DNA of 64,000 bases from Larus michahellis. Taxonomy: Eukaryota > Chordata > Aves > Charadriiformes > Laridae. Location of the stretch: positions 18,697,378-18,761,377 of the forward strand of contig NC_133906.1 of the NCBI RefSeq assembly GCF_964199755.1, in the 5' to 3' direction. A program made the translations under genes and the position numbers. Shown one piece after another: positions 60,561 to 64,000 of this stretch; positions within the stretch are counted from its first letter, which is position 1, and every line of letters begins with the position of its first letter. Below the pieces are notes generated by a model. The model saw only the letters and a list, made by a program, of their open reading frames with translations, made no database searches and had not been told where the DNA came from.

Positions 60561-62639
60561 GTAACTCAGCCCCTCCACCATCCCAAGGCCCTCCTCTTAG
60601 CTGTGCTCATTGGTCTCAGAGCTGAAAAAACTACTCTAGGACGTGGTTGGATAAACGCATGTTGTTCAGCAGAAGCTGTTAACCTCTAAAGCGCTGATAC
60701 GTTTTGGTTTATTTCAGTTTTTTTAACCCGAATCCCTGTCTTTTTAAGAAGTCTCTGAAATCGTCTCCCTTGACAGGGCAAGCGTAACGTGCCTTAAGTC
60801 TCCATCTCGTGGAAGATCTGCTTGGCTAGCAGTTGCTATGTGTTGCTGTTGGCTTTTAAGGAACATCTCAGTGTTGTTGGTTGTGTGGTTTTTTTTTTTT
60901 TCCTTTTTGTTTTCCCTTTTCTCTTTGCTTTATTTGGTTTATTTTTTTTTTTTTCCTTTTGCATTTGGTTTTGCAAAGAGATTTGGCAAACACCAGACCT
61001 ATCAAGGCCAGGGCAGGTAAGGAGCATTTAGCAGTTTCTTATCGCAGCTCCAGCACCCTGGGCTCCGGCTGTGCTCACAGGGTGCTGAGTGTGGTGGTCG
61101 GGGCGGGGAAGAATGGGCTTCTTAGTCACTTTCCCAGCATGTCGTTCTGCTCGGCTTCTCATCAACTTCTGAGAACTGAAATTAAAACTTAGGTCTCCTA
61201 AATAATCTAGGATTCCTTTCTTCTCTCTTGTCCTGGTGCAATGGGATTTTTCTTCTTGAAGTTTCATTTTGTTTACTTGTCCTGTGCTTTGCAAAACTCC
61301 CCATGGCAAAGAAAGAGTCGCTTTTAACCCCTTTTTAGCTGTTTTTAATCTATTCAAAGGCTCATACCATCCCACATTGGGACAGTGGATGTGAAATGGA
61401 CTGATTGCTCTACCGTTATGGTAGCCCCCCAGGTTAGGAAATAACTAAGCTTTTCTTCTCACTTTGGGTTGTATCTCAAAGAACCTTACAGCCATACTGA
61501 AATTTACCTGATGTTTTTGATCTCCTGTATTTACTTGTTTTAAAGCAACATCTTTACTTAGCTAAGCAGACAGAACTATCCTTTCTGTTGTCATTCAAAA
61601 GAAAAGGGAAGAAAGACTTGCTTGGCTTCTAGCCATTGATACAGAAGGAGTTTAATTTAATTTACTCCAGCTACTTGGTATCAATGTCTAGCTAGATTAA
61701 TAATGGTCTCTGATTTCAATTCATGGAGATTCCTGGGGATGCGATTCCATGCAGCGTTTCCTGCCTGCTGCTTGCTGGCTCCTCACTGTACTTTCTCTCC
61801 TGATATTTATCCCCACATGGATGAGCCTCTGTCATTGTGCTTTTCCAGCCCCCAGCATGCTGACAGACCAGAGGAGGAGCTCCAAACTGGGAGTGTTAAT
61901 AAGGTCCTCTCAGCAGGAGAGAAATGGTGTTTCTCTGCATTTTTACTGGGAAGCAGGACAAAGACCAAGAGGCAGAATCATGTTTTGGCATCTGTGGGTT
62001 AAATCTAGAGGCTAAACAGCCTTCTGCTCCCTGAGAAATGGGCTCTGTAAGAGATACAACTGTCTTGTGATTTCTCCCTTGGTTGTAAGCTTGATCTTCT
62101 TTATACCAAAGGAATCTGGGCTTGTCTCCTTTTGTCCCCACTTGCTCTCCTTGCACTACTCTGGGTTAGGGGAGCAGAGTGGCTGTGCGTAAGATCAAGA
62201 AAGCAGATGAATCTCTTTGTGTATATAACATAAAGAAGCTTCACAGTTATTCCTGTCAAAGGGTCTTAAAACTGCATTTCACAGGGAAAGAACTTATCTG
62301 CTTTGCTGTCATCTGTCCTGTTGATGATGGTGACTGAGTGATTTGTGTGGACCCAGGGATTCTTCCACTGGTATTCGAACACTTCTTAGTGGAGAGAAAT
62401 TGGAGTATTATTTACTTTGGCATTTGGGGAAACAGAGGCAAACCGAGGTTGCAATAGATGTTGGGAGCAGGTCTAGGCATCAAGATGATTTAGGTCAAGG
62501 AGTAAAATCAAAGGAAATGTAAATTTAAGGGATGTGAGTTTAGTTTTTCTTGTCTTATCAGGAGGACCCCAACAGTACCTGCACGTTCTGCCTCATATTC
62601 TGGCTAAAACTTTCCTTGTTGGTATCAGTGGTTTAAGTT

Positions 62640-62730
62640 TTGGGGTTTTTTGTTTGTTTGGCTTCTTTTTTTCATTTGTTTCATTTGTTGTTGTGGGTTT
62701 TTTTTGTTGTTGTTGTTTGTTTGTTTTTCC
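62640..62730. repeat. GTTT/GTT-rich low-complexity tract
   Basis: Repeated GTTTGTTT and TTGTTGTTG units and T runs over about 90 bp. Confidence 0.85.
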
Positions 62731-64000
62731 CTAGGGATATCTGCCTCTGAACTGTATGTTCTTGTACCTCCCCTTGGTGCCAAGGCAGTTGTTGCTTGCT
62801 TGCCTTGGTACAGTGCATGCTGCTTGTATGTATCAGACCTCGGTCAGGGTGGCTCCAGATTCTTGGAGTTCCCATCCTCTGATTTAACCAGATGATCCAA
62901 GAAACAGCCAACCAACACCCACTGAAACCTACCTATAGGGATATCCACGGTGAAGTTACCCATATTGGTTCTATACAGTGCCTGATTTTTAGTTTCCTTT
63001 TGCTATCCAAGAAGCTAAGGGCAGATAAACTGGAAATCAGGTCTGGAGATCTAATAAGGGCTGGAAGTCAATTTTATCGTGGTTATTGTAAGTAACCCTT
63101 GTCATCAGGTACTGCTTGGCAGGACTCCTTTTCCTGTATCTGTCCTGGCTTGCTCTTGGATTGGGTTTTAGCTGTCTGCTTGGTTTTGCTGCAGTGTTTT
63201 GTGATTTTGGGAAGGGTTTACTTGCCAGATCTCTAATTTTTTCAAGCAGAGTCCAAATGGTTTTGAAAGGCATTTGTCTTTCTCTGGTGGCACTGGTACA
63301 AATGACAGAGTTGAAGATAACTGATCGTGATGTCAAATAAGGCTCTTAAAATTAGAATTACCTGCCGTGTGTTCACCTTGTTGTAGTTTTTATTAGTTTG
63401 TTTCAAAGTGGATGAGTCTCGTAAAACTCACTGTAGGTGAAGTTGTCTGTGAAGCTTCTGTGTCATCTTCTTTCTGGGCTGTGAGTGATGGATTCTATTC
63501 AACATAAGACACCACAAAGACAGTTATTGCAGAGTAACTGCTGGAATAGGATAAGATGTCCTCTCGTTTAAGAGGTCAGTATTTACATCTAAACTTTCAG
63601 GAGCAGGTGAATATTTTAAAAGTTGCACCTGACAGTGAACTGTCACCAGTGCAATAACCAACAGATGGGAGTGAATTCTGTGCAGTTTGAGGCTTATCTT
63701 GTTGGAAAGGAAGTCGCTGAGGCTGCAGAATTTGGACTGAGGACACTTGTTCTATGAAAGAGGGCTAGATCTTGACTCTGTTTTATCATAAGGATCTCAT
63801 TACTGTATTCACTGCAGGTGAATTTGATTTTTATCCTTCCTTATGATGATTCAAACCCTTCCATTAGTACTGATGGCTGAGGACTCTGTAATGACTTAGT
63901 CCAGCCAGTGAAGCTGGTATTTTTCTTGTTTTTTTCCACTTGTTCTTAGTGTTTTAGATATATGGGCAACTGGTTTTCATTTTTTTTCAGGCATCACTGG

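Larger units (their letters stand above)
60071..64000. other. Region upstream of GLRA1, no gene seen
   Basis: Contains an A/G-rich tract at about 60482-60560, a T-rich tract at 60889-60960 and a GTTT/GTT-rich tract at about 62640-62730. I see no coding exon, RNA gene or clear transposon. A weak MIR-like segment at about 62425-62500 is too short to call. Confidence 0.6.

Noticed and set aside
62425-62500. MIR-like block GGGGAAACAGAGGCAAACCG
   Set aside because: Only one short block resembles the family; not enough for a call.

Overview
This is vertebrate nuclear DNA, most likely from a bird. It holds the 3' end of G3BP1 on the + strand and the complete coding region of GLRA1 (glycine receptor alpha-1 subunit) on the - strand, arranged tail to tail. 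I infer a bird, or at least a sauropsid, from three CR1 LINE 3' ends carrying the typical terminal ATTCTATG octamer repeats, from fairly compact introns, and from proteins that are near-identical to but not the same as the mammalian ones. The species cannot be named from this window.

Layout. 1-3923: the last four coding exons of G3BP1, covering the Arg/Gln/Pro-rich linker, the RRM and the C-terminal RGG tail. 3924 to about 9480: AT-rich sequence that looks like a long G3BP1 3'UTR with several poly(A) signals; only the part up to about 4790 is well supported. About 9500-16000: no gene seen. 16000-20652: downstream of the GLRA1 stop, probably partly its 3'UTR, with GC-rich patches and no canonical poly(A) signal close to the stop. 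20653-59603: nine GLRA1 coding exons with consistent splice phases that join into a 450-residue subunit, or 458 residues with an alternative acceptor at exon 9. About 59210-60070: a CpG-rich promoter region. 60070-64000: upstream sequence with no gene seen.

The two genes are functionally unrelated neighbours. G3BP1 is the RNA-binding core of stress granules. GLRA1 forms the strychnine-sensitive chloride channel of spinal cord and brainstem inhibitory synapses. The most interesting noncoding signal is a tandem pair of near-consensus RE1/NRSE (REST) sites, 35 bp apart, in the CpG-rich GLRA1 promoter. The short and long exon-9 acceptors of GLRA1 are both preserved. No viral, prokaryotic, CRISPR or toxin-related feature was seen. 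Exon boundaries were derived by eye from splice-site consensus, phase continuity and remembered protein families; no alignment could be run.
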